Assembly (NCBI GenBank): GCA_946188175.1
Contig: CAMHUJ010000037.1
Location: 1-9,482, forward strand
Length of the DNA: 9,482 nt
Origin: an uncultured Ruminococcus sp.
Lineage (GTDB): Bacteria; Bacillota; Clostridia; Oscillospirales; Ruminococcaceae
Reading direction: 5' to 3'
Below, one piece after another: positions 8,758-9,482 of this stretch. The stretch's first letter is position 1. Each line of letters opens with the position of its first letter. The notes beneath the pieces were generated by a model, which was not told the DNA's origin, searched no databases, and worked only from the letters and a program-made list of their open reading frames with translations. The position numbers and the translations under genes are program-made.

Positions 8758-9219
8758 TTATTCGTGATCGTGGAAGTCGCAGTCATCGTCATGCGGATGA
8801 TCCGGCATATCGTCATGATCGTGATGATGTCCGTGACCGCCTGCCATGCCGCCGGTGATCGCATAGAGGTCTCTGCCTCTGGTATTGTAGCGGTCGCGCT
8901 CTGCGTTGATCTGCTTATCGAGCTGAGCCAGAAATTCGCGCGGATGCTTGATGCAGTGGACTTCCTTTTCCGGCGTATCGGTATCGCGGACATAGATAAT
9001 GACCGTGCCGCAGCCGACGAGCCGCTGGAAGAAGGGGAGCTTGAGCTTTTTATCGGTCACCTTGTAGAGATCGAGCTCATCCTCGTCCAGATTGAAGACT
9101 CCGGTTCTGGTAATGAATTTCGTTTCCGTCAGGAAATATTTGGTAAAGGTCCAGGGCAGTCCGAAGATCGTGCGTTTTCTGTCCTGCCAGATGTAATCAA
9201 TTTCCTTTTTCTTGCTCAT
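8758..9219 (-). CDS. Small PH-domain (YdbS-like) protein with His/Asp-rich tail
   Basis: A 153-residue cytoplasmic-looking protein with no clear signal peptide or full membrane span. Residues about 8-110 match the bacterial PH-domain (bPH/YdbS-like) pattern: FTKYFLTETKFITRTGVFNLDE, then ELDLYKVTDKKLKLPFFQRL, a GCGTVIIYVRDTDTP strand pair and the closing KHPREFLAQLDKQINAER helix. After a Gly-rich hinge (ITGGMAGG) the last 25 residues (129-153) contain nine His, nine Asp and one Cys, a likely metal-binding tail. The start at 9219 is set by GGAG (9228-9231) 8 nt upstream; a GTG at 9228 would lie within that site. The function is unknown; linkage to the FkbM-family gene 23 bp downstream suggests co-expression. 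The PH assignment rests on pattern recognition of the family, and metal binding is inferred from composition only. Confidence 0.8.
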   Translation of the reverse strand: MSKKKEIDYIWQDRKRTIFGLPWTFTKYFLTETKFITRTGVFNLDEDELDLYKVTDKKLKLPFFQRLVGCGTVIIYVRDTDTPEKEVHCIKHPREFLAQLDKQINAERDRYNTRGRDLYAITGGMAGGHGHHHDHDDMPDHPHDDDCDFHDHE

Positions 9220-9227
9220 GCAGATCA

Positions 9228-9231
9228 CTCC
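9228..9231 (-). promoter_or_regulatory. Ribosome binding site of the PH-domain gene
   Basis: GGAG on the minus strand, within GGAGTGA, lies 8 nt before the ATG at 9219. It overlaps the in-frame GTG at 9228, which argues against that GTG as the start. Confidence 0.6.
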
Positions 9232-9244
9232 ATTCTGTTGTGTT

Positions 9245-9257
9245 ACGTCAGCGACGT
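9245..9257. repeat. Short perfect inverted repeat ACGTC-AGC-GACGT
   Basis: A 5-bp inverted repeat with a 3-base centre in the 46-bp gap between the truncated gene at the right edge and the PH-domain gene. It is too short and has no following T-run in either direction for a good terminator. It could be a small operator or chance. Confidence 0.3.
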
Positions 9258-9265
9258 TTTATGCC

Positions 9266-9481
9266 TTACAGGCTGATGACGGTCATTCCGCCGGCTTCTG
9301 CCTGTACGTTTCTGTTTGTGCCTGCAACGCGGATCATGAATCTGCGGTCGGTTGCAGGATAGGTAACGGTAATGCGGTTTGCCTCGCGCTTTGCGGTGAT
9401 CGAGAGGTCGATGCCGCCCTCTGCGCGGTAAAGCGTGCAGGAAATCTCTGCGCCGTCGGTCATGCCGCAGATCAGAACCGT
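9266..9481 (-). CDS. C-terminal part of an unrecognised protein (gene runs off the right edge)
   Basis: The minus-strand frame is open from the window edge to a TAA at 9266-9268, giving at least 71 residues. The Met at 9463 is probably internal, because the frame continues upstream (TVLICG before MTDGAE) to the edge with no ribosome binding site visible before it. The fragment alternates polar and hydrophobic residues (GIDLSITAKREANRITVTYP, RRFMIRVAG, GGMTVISL), which suggests a C-terminal beta-sandwich as seen at the end of many glycoside hydrolases and surface proteins. I do not recognise the family. It ends 46 bp before the PH-domain gene on the same strand and may be the first visible gene of that operon. 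Confidence 0.65.
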   Translation of the reverse strand, partial: TVLICGMTDGAEISCTLYRAEGGIDLSITAKREANRITVTYPATDRRFMIRVAGTNRNVQAEAGGMTVISL

Positions 9482-9482
9482 C

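Overview
The window looks like chromosomal DNA of a cellulose-degrading, anaerobic Firmicute of the Ruminococcus type (Oscillospiraceae). The evidence is a secreted GH5 cellulase with a Ser/Thr-rich linker and a C-terminal dockerin of Ruminococcus character, a [FeFe]-hydrogenase maturation GTPase (HydF), strong AGGAGG-like ribosome binding sites, and GC-rich housekeeping genes (about 63-68% GC in hand-counted lines of atpD). The genus is an inference; no rRNA or other marker is present.

Left part, plus strand (1-3359). The window opens inside a DpnI-type restriction endonuclease gene whose first 25 or so codons lie outside. It is clearly more AT-rich (about 42% GC over bases 1-240) than what follows. 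After a 176-bp spacer come atpD and atpC (F1-ATPase beta and epsilon) with an ATGA overlap, then an unrecognised membrane protein with two transmembrane segments. The usual upstream atp genes are not directly before atpD here; the restriction gene is, which suggests an acquired gene next to or inside the atp cluster.

Middle part, plus strand (3360-6568). A cellulosomal endoglucanase (signal peptide, GH5 catalytic domain, linker, dockerin) is followed by a hairpin terminator and then hydF. hydF ends at a strong bidirectional terminator shared with the convergent gene. Cellulose hydrolysis and hydrogen-evolving fermentation thus sit side by side, although the terminator between them argues against one simple operon.

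Right part, minus strand (6567-9482). Reading leftwards from the right edge: the C-terminal end of an unrecognised beta-rich protein, a small PH-domain (YdbS-like) protein with a His/Asp-rich tail, a two-domain FkbM-family methyltransferase, a hairpin terminator, and a membrane-anchored alpha/beta hydrolase. The first three are closely spaced and may be co-transcribed.

No tRNA, rRNA, CRISPR array, insertion sequence or riboswitch was recognised, and no gene-free stretch exceeds about 180 bases. No convincing undescribed multi-gene system is visible. The best leads are the DpnI-type gene beside atpD, the unknown atp-linked membrane protein, and the His/Asp-tailed PH protein paired with the FkbM enzyme.
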